Source of the DNA: Stakelama flava
Lineage (GTDB): Bacteria > Pseudomonadota > Alphaproteobacteria > Sphingomonadales > Sphingomonadaceae
Direction: 5' to 3'
NCBI RefSeq assembly: GCF_019351405.1
Contig: NZ_JAHWZX010000005.1
Location: 171,674-235,673 of the forward strand
DNA: 64,000 nt
Part shown: one piece after another, positions 36,300-44,240 of the stretch
How positions within the stretch are numbered: position 1 is the stretch's first letter
How the letters are laid out: each line of letters starts with the position of its first letter
The notes under the pieces: generated by a model
Told to the model about the DNA's origin: nothing
Databases searched by the model: none
What the model saw: only the letters and a program-made list of their open reading frames with translations
Made by a program: the position numbers and the translations under genes

Positions 36300-36609
36300 C
36301 ATCGTCATGCGAGGACGACCATAGCTACCAAGGCTAAGGCTATACTGCTCCCGGATATGGGCCAGCACGGACATATCCATGCGCTCACGCTGGCTGATCG
36401 GTCGCATGCGCCAAGAGCGATAGCCGCGTGGACTGACGCGCATCACCCGGCAGATCGTCTCCACCGGCCAGACATAACGCCATCTCTCCACGAACGCGAA
36501 CCTCACGGCCGTTGGCTCGCGAAGAACTGGGTGGCCTTTTTTAAGATGTCCCTCTCCTGCTTGAGCACACGGTTCTCAAGGCGAAGTCGTTCGTTCTCAC
36601 GGGCCAGAT
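36300..36609 (-). mobile_element. IS3-family transposase fragment (orfA end and orfB start)
   Basis: On the minus strand 36503-36609 encodes the end of an IS3 OrfA (DLARENERLRLENRVLKQER, then DILKKATQFFASQRP), including the leucine-zipper and ILKKA signature. A GTGA overlap at 36506 starts OrfB (FAFVERWRYVWPVETICRVM, RVSPRGYRSW), which loses similarity after YGRPRMT near 36300. The DDE catalytic domain and both terminal inverted repeats are absent, so the element is dead. The left junction is inside a dehydrogenase remnant that starts at 36611. Confidence 0.8.
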
Positions 36610-36610
36610 C

Positions 36611-36983
36611 CGCCTGCGGCCCCGAGATCATTCTCAACATGGTCGGCGCGTCCTATTTCGCGCAGAACCTCGAGGTTCTGCGTCAGAGGGGTGGCATTGT
36701 CTTCATCGCGGCCTTGGGCGGACCGGAAATCACGGTGCCTGTCTTTGCGCTGATGGCGAAAAGGGCGACACTGACGGGATCGACGCTGCACTCGCTAAGC
36801 GGGGACGAAACAGCCGATCTCGCGCGTGAGATCGAGACGATGGTCTGGGCCAAGGTCGAAAGAGGAGCGGTTTCGCCGGCAACCCACGCGGTTTTCCGCT
36901 CGACCAGGCTGCGCTGGCACACGCCGCAATGGAGGCGGGCGACCACTTCGGTAAAATCGTTCTCGACGTCGCGAGCCTCTGAT
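36611..36983 (+). pseudogene. Quinone oxidoreductase C-terminal fragment, frameshifted
   Basis: The frame from 36611 gives the last third of a QorA/PIG3-type quinone reductase: PEIILNMVGASYFAQNLEVL, RQRGGIVFIAALGGPEITVP, ATLTGSTLHSLSGDETADLA. At about 36893 the expected PLDQAALAHAAMEAGDHFGK, then IVLDVAS, continues in another frame ending at 36983: one C is missing in TTTTCCGCTCGACC. The N-terminal two-thirds is replaced by the IS3 fragment. Non-functional. Confidence 0.75.
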
Positions 36984-37204
36984 GGGAATCATCTGGTCCG
37001 CTTTCCCCGTCATCGCTAATCGCGGCTCGAATGGTGTGCTCCGAGCGCTCAGCTGCGCGCCAGATCCGCCATCTTCCGCGCCGCATCGCGGCTCATCGGG
37101 GCAACGGCGCGATACCTTTAGCAACGATTGGGTGGTTTTGCGACTGTCGGGTTTTAGGCGAGGCCGTCGCGGAAACATCATGGGTACAGCCTTGACGTGC
37201 CCGC

Positions 37205-37236
37205 ACTCATCTTGTACCGATCGGTACAAGATGAGT
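37205..37236. promoter_or_regulatory. 32-base perfect palindrome, probable TetR operator
   Basis: ACTCATCTTGTACCGA is followed immediately by its exact reverse complement, giving 16-base arms with no spacer. It is centred 28 bases upstream of the DUF1348 gene, whose operon also encodes a TetR protein. The inner TTGTACCGATCGGTACAA has the form of many TetR-family operators. Confidence 0.85.
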
Positions 37237-37248
37237 TGAGGTAAGGCT

Positions 37249-37713
37249 ATGTCACGTCCCCCATTCCCGCCGTTTATCGCTGAGACGGCGGTCCAGAAGA
37301 CCCGCATGGCCGAGGATGCCTGGAACAGCCGCGATCCTGAGAAGGTGTCTCTGGCTTATACGCCGGACAGCGTGTGGCGAAATCGGGGCGAGTTCCTCAC
37401 TGGCCGGGAGGCGATCGTCGCGTTCCTCACGCGCAAGTGGGAAAAGGAGCTGGACTATCGTCTGATCAAGGAGGTGTGGGCGCACGATGGCAACCGCATC
37501 GCGGTGCGCTTCGCCTACGAGTGGCACGACGATAGCGGTACTTGGTTCCGATCGTACGGCAACGAAAATTGGGAGTTCGATGACGCCGGTCTGATGGTGC
37601 GGCGCATTGCGTCGATCAACGATCGACCGATCACGAAGGCCGAACGTAAGTTCCATTGGGCACTTGGCCGCCGGCCCGACGATCACCCATCGCTCAGCGA
37701 CCTTGACCTCTGA
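37249..37713 (+). CDS. DUF1348 / NTF2-like protein
   Basis: A 154-residue NTF2-fold protein of the DUF1348 family: [100 protein letters not shown]. The family is common beside TetR regulators and detoxification genes, but its activity is unknown. A near-perfect TetR operator precedes it and a TetR gene follows with overlapping stop and start, so it is probably induced by the TetR ligand. Confidence 0.9.
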   Translation: MSRPPFPPFIAETAVQKTRMAEDAWNSRDPEKVSLAYTPDSVWRNRGEFLTGREAIVAFLTRKWEKELDYRLIKEVWAHDGNRIAVRFAYEWHDDSGTWFRSYGNENWEFDDAGLMVRRIASINDRPITKAERKFHWALGRRPDDHPSLSDLDL

Positions 37714-38309
37714 GCGTCAGACGCGCCCTCACCGATCGTGCCAGCGCCATTCCGGCGCTGGCGGAAGCGTTCCGCGAACACGGCTTCGACGGCGCTAGCA
37801 TCGCAATCCTGTCCAAGGCGACGGGCCTCGGCAAAGGCAGCCTCTACAATTTTTTCCCTAACGGGAAGGAGGAGATGATGGGGGCGGTTCTGGCTGATAT
37901 CGATGCCTGGTTCCGCGCAAAGATTTTCGTTCCCCTTGAGGAAGGCGATGATCCTGAGATGGCGATCCGGTCCATGATGGCCGAGGTGACGGCCTATTTT
38001 CGATCGGGCGGACGCGTGTGTCTAGTCGGGTGGATTGGATTGGGTTCGTCGGGCACCGCGTTCGCGGTTCGCATCAGGGACTATTTTGCCCGCTGGATAG
38101 CAGCGCTGGCACAATGCCTCCGAGCCGGCGCCGTTACACCAATGCAGGCCCGAACGCTCGCGGAAGAGGCTGTAAGTGGTATACAGGGCGCGATAATCCT
38201 GGCGCGGGCCTTGAACGAGGACGCGGTATTCGGAAGGATTGTTAGTCGGCATGAAGCAGCTCTGCTTAATGCGATTGCTGACCGTGGCCTGCATGCATCA
38301 CAGGGGTAA
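37710..38309 (+). CDS. TetR-family regulator with a CTG start codon
   Basis: A 199-residue TetR protein when read from CTG 37710, which overlaps the DUF1348 stop as CTGA, exactly where ATGA would be expected. The helix-turn-helix is [20 protein letters not shown], then [20 protein letters not shown], which matches the AcuR-like subgroup. The first in-frame ATG (37875) lies after the helix-turn-helix and would remove the DNA-binding domain, so conventional gene calling would truncate it. Either CTG is used or the start is mutated and expression is reduced. The likely target is the palindrome at 37205-37236. Confidence 0.8.
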   Translation: MSVRRALTDRASAIPALAEAFREHGFDGASIAILSKATGLGKGSLYNFFPNGKEEMMGAVLADIDAWFRAKIFVPLEEGDDPEMAIRSMMAEVTAYFRSGGRVCLVGWIGLGSSGTAFAVRIRDYFARWIAALAQCLRAGAVTPMQARTLAEEAVSGIQGAIILARALNEDAVFGRIVSRHEAALLNAIADRGLHASQG

Positions 38310-38865
38310 AACGATCGCGAGTTCTCCCCAAAAGAGCCTGTCGATGACAGAGAAATGGGATATATCGCGCTGAACGAATGGCCGCTTCCGGGACGCCGTG
38401 CCCACTTTTGGAATGTCCATAATTAGGGTCTTTCCCGCCATCGTCAAAATCCCGGCACGCCGAACCTACGTCCGCTATCTCGCCCCGATAGCCGGCAGTC
38501 GCAAAGCCACTCAGTAGCAGTCGGCTCCCTTAGTGGCTGGAATTGTCGGCTTTCGGGATCAACCTCGAGGCGGTGGAATGGTCGAGATTGAGGCGCAAAG
38601 CTGACACGCCGGCCCGCCGTCTGAAACGTCCGCTATCTCATCGGTCAGCCAGTACAGGTCACTCAAATTCAGTCTCCTCAAGGAGCCTGAATCAAATCGC
38701 GCCAATCATATCGACGGGTCCTGACCCTAGACAGCAAAGCTCCAGAATGGGAGAGCGACCTGCCTGTCAAATAGCGCCGAATGGCCTGCATGGGCGAAGT
38801 TCCCTCGACGATCTTTGGATTATGCCATTTATCCGGGACCTGTGCTGCCAGTGGGCTATATCATG
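38310..38865. other. Gene-free stretch, probable degenerate sequence
   Basis: About 550 bases without a convincing gene. The block ACGTCCGCTATCTC occurs twice (38468-38481 and 38626-38639). An open frame from 38543 overlaps the aldo/keto reductase end but has no family resemblance. This separates the decayed region from the catabolic island to the right. Confidence 0.45.
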
Positions 38866-39885
38866 CTATTCCGGCCGCGATTTAGGAGTGAAATCTTTGG
38901 TGAGCGACGAGTCGGTGACTGCGACGTCTGCGAGAGCAGAATTCACCGCCGCGATTACTGACGGTTCTGGTTTGACCTCGGCTGCACGCACATTCTGAGC
39001 AACTTGTTCGGGCCGCGATGCGCCTATGATCGCGGACGCGACATTCTTATTGGCGAGTACCCAGGCGAGCGCAAGCTGCGGCATGGAGATTCCAAGATCG
39101 TCGGCGATCGGTCGAAGTTTTTGCACCCCCTCAAGAACGGGGTCGGTCATCCAGCGTGAGATCATCCGAGCGCCTCCGCTCTCCTCATCCGTGGCGCGTG
39201 ACCCCTGAGGCGGTGTCTGGCCTGGCAGGTATTTTCCGGAAAGTACGCCTTGAGCCATCGGAGACCAGACCAGCTGGCCCATCCCCAGTTCTTGCGAAGT
39301 TGGAATGACTTCGTCCTCGATCACGCGCCACAGCGCCGAATATTGCGCTTGATTGGAGATAAGCGGAACCCCCAATTCGCGCGCCAGCGTGTGTCCCGCT
39401 TGCAACGCTTCGGCAGTCCACTCGCTCACTCCGATATAGAGAGCCTTTCCGGACCGAATGATGTCCGCAAACGCCTGCATGGTCTCTTCGAGTGGAGTGA
39501 AGGCGTCATAGCGGTGCGCTTGATATACATCGACATATTCCATGCCCAGACGGCGAAGTGTTCCATCGATGCTTTCAATAAGGTGTTTTCGAGAAAGGCC
39601 GACATCGTTGGGACCGCGCTTGCCATCAAAAGCGGGGAAAAATGCCTTGGACATGACCACCAGTGATTCACGCCGTTCTCCCTTCAGCGCATTTCCGAGA
39701 CATTCCTCAGCCGCGCCGGCCGCATAAGTGTCTGCAGTATCGAAGCCGATAATGCCCGCATCTAGCGCAGCATGGATGCATGCAGTTGCGTTATCGCGAT
39801 CCTTTTCGGCACCCTGAGTGAGCCAGTTGCCGAAGGTAAGCGCTGAGATTTTGAGGCCAGATCGGCCGATGTGTCGATGTTCCAT
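38866..39885 (-). CDS. Aldo/keto reductase
   Basis: NAD(P)H-dependent reductase of 339 residues in the Kv-beta/YghZ-like AKR group. The catalytic Asp-Tyr pair is in GFDTADTYAAG, the Lys in ESLVVMSKAFF and the His in VYQAHRYD; the coenzyme-binding IIGASRPEQVAQN is near the C terminus. It is divergent from the GntR gene, with a copy of the GntR palindrome 17 bases upstream of its start, which places it in that regulon. Likely reduces an aldehyde or keto-sugar made by the pathway. Confidence 0.88.
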   Translation of the reverse strand: MEHRHIGRSGLKISALTFGNWLTQGAEKDRDNATACIHAALDAGIIGFDTADTYAAGAAEECLGNALKGERRESLVVMSKAFFPAFDGKRGPNDVGLSRKHLIESIDGTLRRLGMEYVDVYQAHRYDAFTPLEETMQAFADIIRSGKALYIGVSEWTAEALQAGHTLARELGVPLISNQAQYSALWRVIEDEVIPTSQELGMGQLVWSPMAQGVLSGKYLPGQTPPQGSRATDEESGGARMISRWMTDPVLEGVQKLRPIADDLGISMPQLALAWVLANKNVASAIIGASRPEQVAQNVRAAEVKPEPSVIAAVNSALADVAVTDSSLTKDFTPKSRPE

Positions 39886-39901
39886 GCGGTTTGCCTACAA
39901 T

Positions 39902-39913
39902 ATTATAGACAAT
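39902..39913. promoter_or_regulatory. GntR operator, copy 1
   Basis: ATTATAGACAAT, one mismatch from the perfect palindrome ATTGT-AG-ACAAT at 40617. It lies between the divergent aldo/keto reductase and GntR genes. The shared block continues as GACAATCATG here and GACAATAATG at the other site. Confidence 0.65.
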
Positions 39914-39982
39914 CATGGCAACAGTATCGATTGTGTGCTGAACGATTGACGAAAGTCGGAAAGCGCTGGCAACCGGAACGGC

Positions 39983-40612
39983 ATGGCAAACGAAAAAATT
40001 TACGAACATATCCGCGAGGCAATCGCTACCGGGGCGTTGCAACCGGATACACGACTCGTCGAAGCTGATCTCATGGCTCGATATTCTGCCTCTCGCCCTG
40101 CCGTGCGACAGGCGTTGTTAAGGCTGGAACATGAGGGGTTGGTCGAGCAACGCAAGAATTCCAGCGCGCGCGTGCGTCTAATTGGTCGCCAAGAAGCGTT
40201 AGAAATATATCAGGCCCGTTCGCTCATCGAGAGCCAGGCTGCAAAACTGGCCGCCGCGCGAATCACCGATTCCCAGATCGATGCTCTGGATTCGATGGCA
40301 GAGCAGGCGGCGCAATGCGCGCCAGCGGAAGCGTTAATGTTCGAGACGCGATTTCACCAGGCAATTCTAGAAATTGCAGGAGACGGTACGCTGCAGCGCC
40401 TGCACGCGAGCTTGCACGGGCATTTTCTTCGTTATCATCATTATACGCAACTTATTACAGATTGGTCTGCGAACTCTCCATGTGAACATCGCGCCATCGT
40501 TGAGGCGCTGCGTCGACATGATGGGCTCCGCGCGGCGGAAGCAATGCGCGACCATCTCGACCGTTTGACGGCGACACTAGAGAGGGTATTCGACAGATAT
40601 TCTGATGGTTGA
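39983..40612 (+). CDS. GntR-family (FCD/FadR subgroup) regulator
   Basis: A 209-residue regulator. The winged helix (YEHIREAIATGALQPDTRLV; ARYSASRPAVRQALLRLEHE) is followed by the all-helical FCD effector domain. The three metal/ligand histidines of the domain have counterparts in FETRFHQAI, CEHRAIVEALRRHD and AMRDHLDRL. FCD regulators sense small organic acids or aromatic acids (VanR, LldR). Two palindromic sites, at the divergent aldo/keto reductase promoter and at the downstream ligase gene, identify its probable regulon. Confidence 0.9.
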   Translation: MANEKIYEHIREAIATGALQPDTRLVEADLMARYSASRPAVRQALLRLEHEGLVEQRKNSSARVRLIGRQEALEIYQARSLIESQAAKLAAARITDSQIDALDSMAEQAAQCAPAEALMFETRFHQAILEIAGDGTLQRLHASLHGHFLRYHHYTQLITDWSANSPCEHRAIVEALRRHDGLRAAEAMRDHLDRLTATLERVFDRYSDG

Positions 40613-40616
40613 CACG

Positions 40617-40628
40617 ATTGTAGACAAT
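40617..40628. promoter_or_regulatory. GntR operator, copy 2
   Basis: ATTGTAGACAAT: arms ATTGT and ACAAT are exact reverse complements around AG. It begins four bases after the GntR stop and 41 bases before the proposed ligase start, a suitable position to repress the next operon. The form resembles the VanR-type operator of FCD regulators. Confidence 0.7.
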
Positions 40629-40668
40629 AATGTAGATGAATTCCTCATTCGATATGAGGACGTCAATC

Positions 40669-41781
40669 ATGCCCGATGCGCTCGACGGTCAAATTCTCTC
40701 GCTTCCCTATGGGGTGATGCCTGACCCTGACGCATTCATACAGGCTGCCATGGCTTGGCATTTTAACCCGGAGACGGGGGCTCCATTCTGGATCGAGCGC
40801 GCCAAATCTCTGGAATTCGATCCTTTGACGGACGTCCGGTCGCACGCCGACCTTAGTCTCTTTCCCAACATCACTGACGAGATTCGCGATCATCCTGTCA
40901 CCGCCTTCATTCCTCGAGGCTACGGATCCCGTCCGGATGTAATTTCAGTGATCGAAAGCGGCGGCACTACCGGCGCACCGAAAGCCTTGCCGCTAATGGC
41001 CGATTTTGCCCAACTGATGGTCGAACGAGACAATGCGGTATGGGAGCATTACGGCCTTACTCAAAAAAAGAACTGGCTATTATTCTCTCCCAGCGGTCCG
41101 CACGGCGCGCTTGAGCAGGCGCGGCGCGGTGCCAAGGCGTGGGGCGTATTACCCTTTGCCATCGACATGGATCCGCGCTGGGTGAAGAAACAAGTTGCAG
41201 CCGGCAATCAAGCAGAAGCAGATGCCTATGCCGACCATTTGCTCGATCAGGCGGCTTTCATCCTGAAGAGTCAGAACATTGGCTACATCCGGCTCACTCC
41301 GCCGATCTTGGCCCGGATCGTCCGGCGCGAAGATATGCTCGAAGTCATCCGTGAAAACGTCGAATATATTCACTGGGGCGGGGCTTCGATGGATGCGGAT
41401 GCCCGTCATTTCTACATGGATGTAATATTGCCAGGAATAACGCTAGCTGGCTCATATGGGACGACTATGGCGCTCGGCTCAGGTGGCCGACAGCGTTTTG
41501 GCGCCGAAGACGCGGACGAGACTATTTTCGATGCCAATCTCTCGCCTTACACCACCTTTGAGGTGCGTGACGAGAAGACAGGCGAGTGTGTGGAATATGG
41601 CAATCGCGGCCAGCTGGTGGTCCATCACGTCAGCAAGGCGCTCCTCCTCCCGAACAATGCCGAGCGTGACGAAGTGACGCGCGTTGCACCGGTTGACGCA
41701 AACCAGATTGGCGACTCGATTGCAGACATCAGCCCGCTCGTTTCCTTCAAGGGACAGAAGGTAATCGAGGGAGTTTATTAA
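40669..41781 (+). CDS. ANL-superfamily adenylate-forming enzyme (LuxE/PaaK-like)
   Basis: A 370-residue activating enzyme. The phosphate-binding loop SVIESGGTTGAPKALPLM is the ANL A3 motif, and WGGASMDADARHF, GSYGTTMALG and EYGNRGQLVVHHV correspond to later adenylation motifs. It is shorter than acyl-CoA ligases and lacks the mobile C-terminal domain with its catalytic Lys, as in LuxE acyl-protein synthetase. The next gene, one base away, is a LuxC-like aldehyde dehydrogenase, so the pair probably activates a carboxylic acid and reduces it to the aldehyde (or works on an activated acid in reverse). Start 40669 follows GAGGACGTCAATC; ATG 40636 is an alternative. Confidence 0.8.
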   Translation: MPDALDGQILSLPYGVMPDPDAFIQAAMAWHFNPETGAPFWIERAKSLEFDPLTDVRSHADLSLFPNITDEIRDHPVTAFIPRGYGSRPDVISVIESGGTTGAPKALPLMADFAQLMVERDNAVWEHYGLTQKKNWLLFSPSGPHGALEQARRGAKAWGVLPFAIDMDPRWVKKQVAAGNQAEADAYADHLLDQAAFILKSQNIGYIRLTPPILARIVRREDMLEVIRENVEYIHWGGASMDADARHFYMDVILPGITLAGSYGTTMALGSGGRQRFGAEDADETIFDANLSPYTTFEVRDEKTGECVEYGNRGQLVVHHVSKALLLPNNAERDEVTRVAPVDANQIGDSIADISPLVSFKGQKVIEGVY

Positions 41782-41782
41782 G

Positions 41783-43198
41783 ATGGTCGACCCGACCGCG
41801 CATAAGTTAGTCCAAATCGAAGTGCTCGGACCGGCGGGACCCTACCGTAGCCGGTCGCGCAGGACGATACGGGAGGTCAGCGGTAAGCCGGTGGCGGAAC
41901 TGAGCCTTGCACCTGTGCCATATGTTGCGCACTGCATGAGTACACTTCACAAATCAGCTCCAATGAGCCGTCCTGACCGACTGAAGGCGATCGCGAAGGC
42001 AGGGCGCGCCTTTTACGAAGAAGCAGTCGCGGGTCTCGAAGCGGCGGAATACCAACGGATGGTGGCTAGAATTTCCGGCCTGGGAATCGCGGAAGTCCGG
42101 AGTGCCGCTTCAAAAATCGCGGCGTTCGCCAACGAAGCCTGGGATAGAGCACAGTTTGCACGTCCCTCCGCAGTTATTGGCGATCGGGTCGACGCTGAGC
42201 CGGGCAAGGGGGTTGGGCTATGGGTGCGCCGGGGCGACATCTTCGGCATTCACGCAGCCGGAAACCATCCTGCCATCCACGGCGGTTGGCTCGAGGCGCT
42301 TGCGCTTGGCTATCGTGTGGCTGTGCGTCCTTCGAGGCGCGAACCTCTCACGCCTTGGCGTCTGGTAAATGCGCTTTACGAAGCTGGTTTTGCGCGCGAC
42401 CAACTCGCATTTTTGCCGACCGATTACGCCGCCGCCGACGAGATGATACATGGTTCGGATCTCGCGATGGTTTATGGCGGTGCCGACGTAATCGCAAAAT
42501 ATGGCGGAGCGAAATTGTTTCCCCAGGGCCCCGGACGTTCGAAAATGCTTATTGCCGGTCGCCACGACTGGCGTGATTATATCAATCTTGTTGTCGATTC
42601 CGCAAGCCGCGGAGGAGGAACGGGCTGCACCAACGTCACAACCGTACTTGTCGAGGGCAGCAAGGACGATGCGACCGCGTTCGCCAAAGCGGTCGGCGAA
42701 AAACTCAGAGCGATCCCTTCTCTCTCGCCAGAAGACGAAAATGCACTGCTGCCCGTTCAGCCCAGCGAGGATGCACGTAGGATCGAGGAGTATCTTCTTC
42801 AAACTGCGGAGGGCACCCTTCCGGTCCTTGGCGGCTCGGGTGTCGCCGACGAGATCGGCGACGGCTCCTGCGTTATGCGGCCTGCCGTACACGTGCTCGA
42901 CAGTGCCGGCGACGTTCAGTCTAAGGGTATTGAACTCGCCTTTCCCTGCTTATGGTTTGCGCCTTGGTCGCCTTCCGATGGCATCAACCCGCTTCGTAAT
43001 ACGCTCAATCTTGTCCTGATCGGAGTCAAGGACGCGCTTGTCGACGAGGCGCTCGACGATGCCTCCGTTCGCAATGTTTACCGTGGGGCTGTGCCCAGCT
43101 TCTTTGCAGCTCCGCACATGCCCCATGACGGTTATCTCGCGGATTTTCTTATGAAGCCCAAGGGTTTCGTGAGTGCGCCAGACTATGTTGTCGCCTGA
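41783..43198 (+). CDS. LuxC-like acyl reductase / aldehyde dehydrogenase
   Basis: A 471-residue aldehyde-dehydrogenase-superfamily protein of the LuxC (acyl-CoA reductase) type. The nucleotide-binding GIHAAGNHPAIHGGWLEALA leads to the catalytic cysteine in GGGTGCTNVTTVLVE. Together with the ANL enzyme just upstream it resembles the LuxE-LuxC part of fatty acid reductase, where LuxE passes an acyl group to a cysteine and LuxC reduces it with NADPH. Here, beside aromatic and sugar catabolism genes, an aromatic acid or aldonic acid is more likely than a fatty acid. The start is AAG-ATGG one base after the ligase stop. Confidence 0.8.
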   Translation: MVDPTAHKLVQIEVLGPAGPYRSRSRRTIREVSGKPVAELSLAPVPYVAHCMSTLHKSAPMSRPDRLKAIAKAGRAFYEEAVAGLEAAEYQRMVARISGLGIAEVRSAASKIAAFANEAWDRAQFARPSAVIGDRVDAEPGKGVGLWVRRGDIFGIHAAGNHPAIHGGWLEALALGYRVAVRPSRREPLTPWRLVNALYEAGFARDQLAFLPTDYAAADEMIHGSDLAMVYGGADVIAKYGGAKLFPQGPGRSKMLIAGRHDWRDYINLVVDSASRGGGTGCTNVTTVLVEGSKDDATAFAKAVGEKLRAIPSLSPEDENALLPVQPSEDARRIEEYLLQTAEGTLPVLGGSGVADEIGDGSCVMRPAVHVLDSAGDVQSKGIELAFPCLWFAPWSPSDGINPLRNTLNLVLIGVKDALVDEALDDASVRNVYRGAVPSFFAAPHMPHDGYLADFLMKPKGFVSAPDYVVA

Positions 43199-44231
43199 TT
43201 TGCGCCGCTACCTTGTCGGCACCTGGACTTTCACTGAGCCAGACGCGGCGCAACAAACGCCGCTGTTCTGGCTCGGAGTAACGTACGGAACCAAATGGCC
43301 CGGCCTCAGCATTGAGCGCATCGCGAGCGACGCGGCAGCAGTGTATTATGGCGCCCGCGATCCCGCTCGGGAAGGTGAGGCGCTGCTGCTTCACAACGAT
43401 GCCTCCTATTCAGCCATGTCGCGGCAATTGCTGAGCGCGGATGGCGAGCTTTGCGAACGTGCACGTCTTTCGAGCGGTGGCATTGGCGGAAGCTACATAA
43501 GCTTCGATGCGACGGGGCGCTTTTTCGTGGTCGCCAACGCGCATACGGGCTGGAGCGTTTTTCGCGATTCGCAAATGCCGCAACGCATTGCCGATTTCGC
43601 CAATATCGGCAGCGGCCCCCACCCGCGTCAGCAACGTAGCCACCCGCATTGCGCGATCTTTTCTGCTGGCAACCGCACCATCTACGCCGCCGACATGGGA
43701 ACGGACGAAGTGCTGTCGTGCGATTTCGATCCGACGCGAGGCGTCGTTGGAAGCCCTCGCGTCGCCTACCGATCGGCGCCTGGAGCGGGGCCGCGGCATT
43801 TGCTTACTCACCGCGAACGGATCTATCTTCTTAACGAGCTTGGCAATACGCTCGTCGTGCTGCGCGAAACCAGCGCGGGAGAACTGACTGAAGAGCAAGT
43901 TGTCTCAACGCTGCCGGACAATTTTGCCGGCGACTCTCATACGGCCCATCTTGCGATGAATGCCGATGCAACCGCATTACTCGCGTCCAACCGAGGCCAC
44001 GACACGATAGTGCAGCTTACCCTCAATTCGTCGGGCCTGGTTTCCGCGCGAAACTGGTGGCCGAGCGGTGGTCATTGGCCGTGGTTTTTTGATGCGCTCG
44101 AAAATGGCGACATTCTGGTCGCTAACGCTCTATCGGATAACATCGCGATGCTATCCCTCAATGCGAAGGGGGATTACATAATAGCGAGCAGCATTTCCGT
44201 ACCGCACCCGGTATTTCTGATGCCGCTATAG
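43185..44231 (+). CDS. Lactonase-family seven-bladed beta-propeller protein (first copy)
   Basis: A 348-residue protein of the 6-phosphogluconolactonase (YbhE/Pgl) beta-propeller family: YLVGTWTFTEPD, PHPRQQRSHPHCAIFSAGN (the conserved His-rich loop), GPRHLLTHRERIYLLNELGN, and repeated SDNIAMLSLN blades. It hydrolyses sugar or aromatic lactones in known members. Its ATG lies inside the end of the dehydrogenase gene (14-base overlap), so it belongs to the same operon. A second member of the family is at 53564. The GTG at 43173 is an alternative start. Confidence 0.82.
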   Translation: MLSPDLRRYLVGTWTFTEPDAAQQTPLFWLGVTYGTKWPGLSIERIASDAAAVYYGARDPAREGEALLLHNDASYSAMSRQLLSADGELCERARLSSGGIGGSYISFDATGRFFVVANAHTGWSVFRDSQMPQRIADFANIGSGPHPRQQRSHPHCAIFSAGNRTIYAADMGTDEVLSCDFDPTRGVVGSPRVAYRSAPGAGPRHLLTHRERIYLLNELGNTLVVLRETSAGELTEEQVVSTLPDNFAGDSHTAHLAMNADATALLASNRGHDTIVQLTLNSSGLVSARNWWPSGGHWPWFFDALENGDILVANALSDNIAMLSLNAKGDYIIASSISVPHPVFLMPL

Positions 44232-44240
44232 ATACCGATG

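Noticed and set aside
36490..36570. A-rich slippery run in the IS3 fragment suggesting programmed frameshifting for OrfAB
   Set aside because: IS3 elements do use it, but this copy lacks the catalytic domain and terminal repeats, so it has no functional meaning here.
38543..38998. 151-codon open frame overlapping the aldo/keto reductase end
   Set aside because: No family resemblance, no ribosome-binding site, and its last third is antisense to a well-supported gene.
40669..43198. Interpretation of the LuxE/LuxC-like pair as a bioluminescence or fatty-aldehyde system
   Set aside because: No luciferase, acyltransferase (LuxD) or lipid genes are nearby; the setting is sugar and aromatic catabolism under GntR control.
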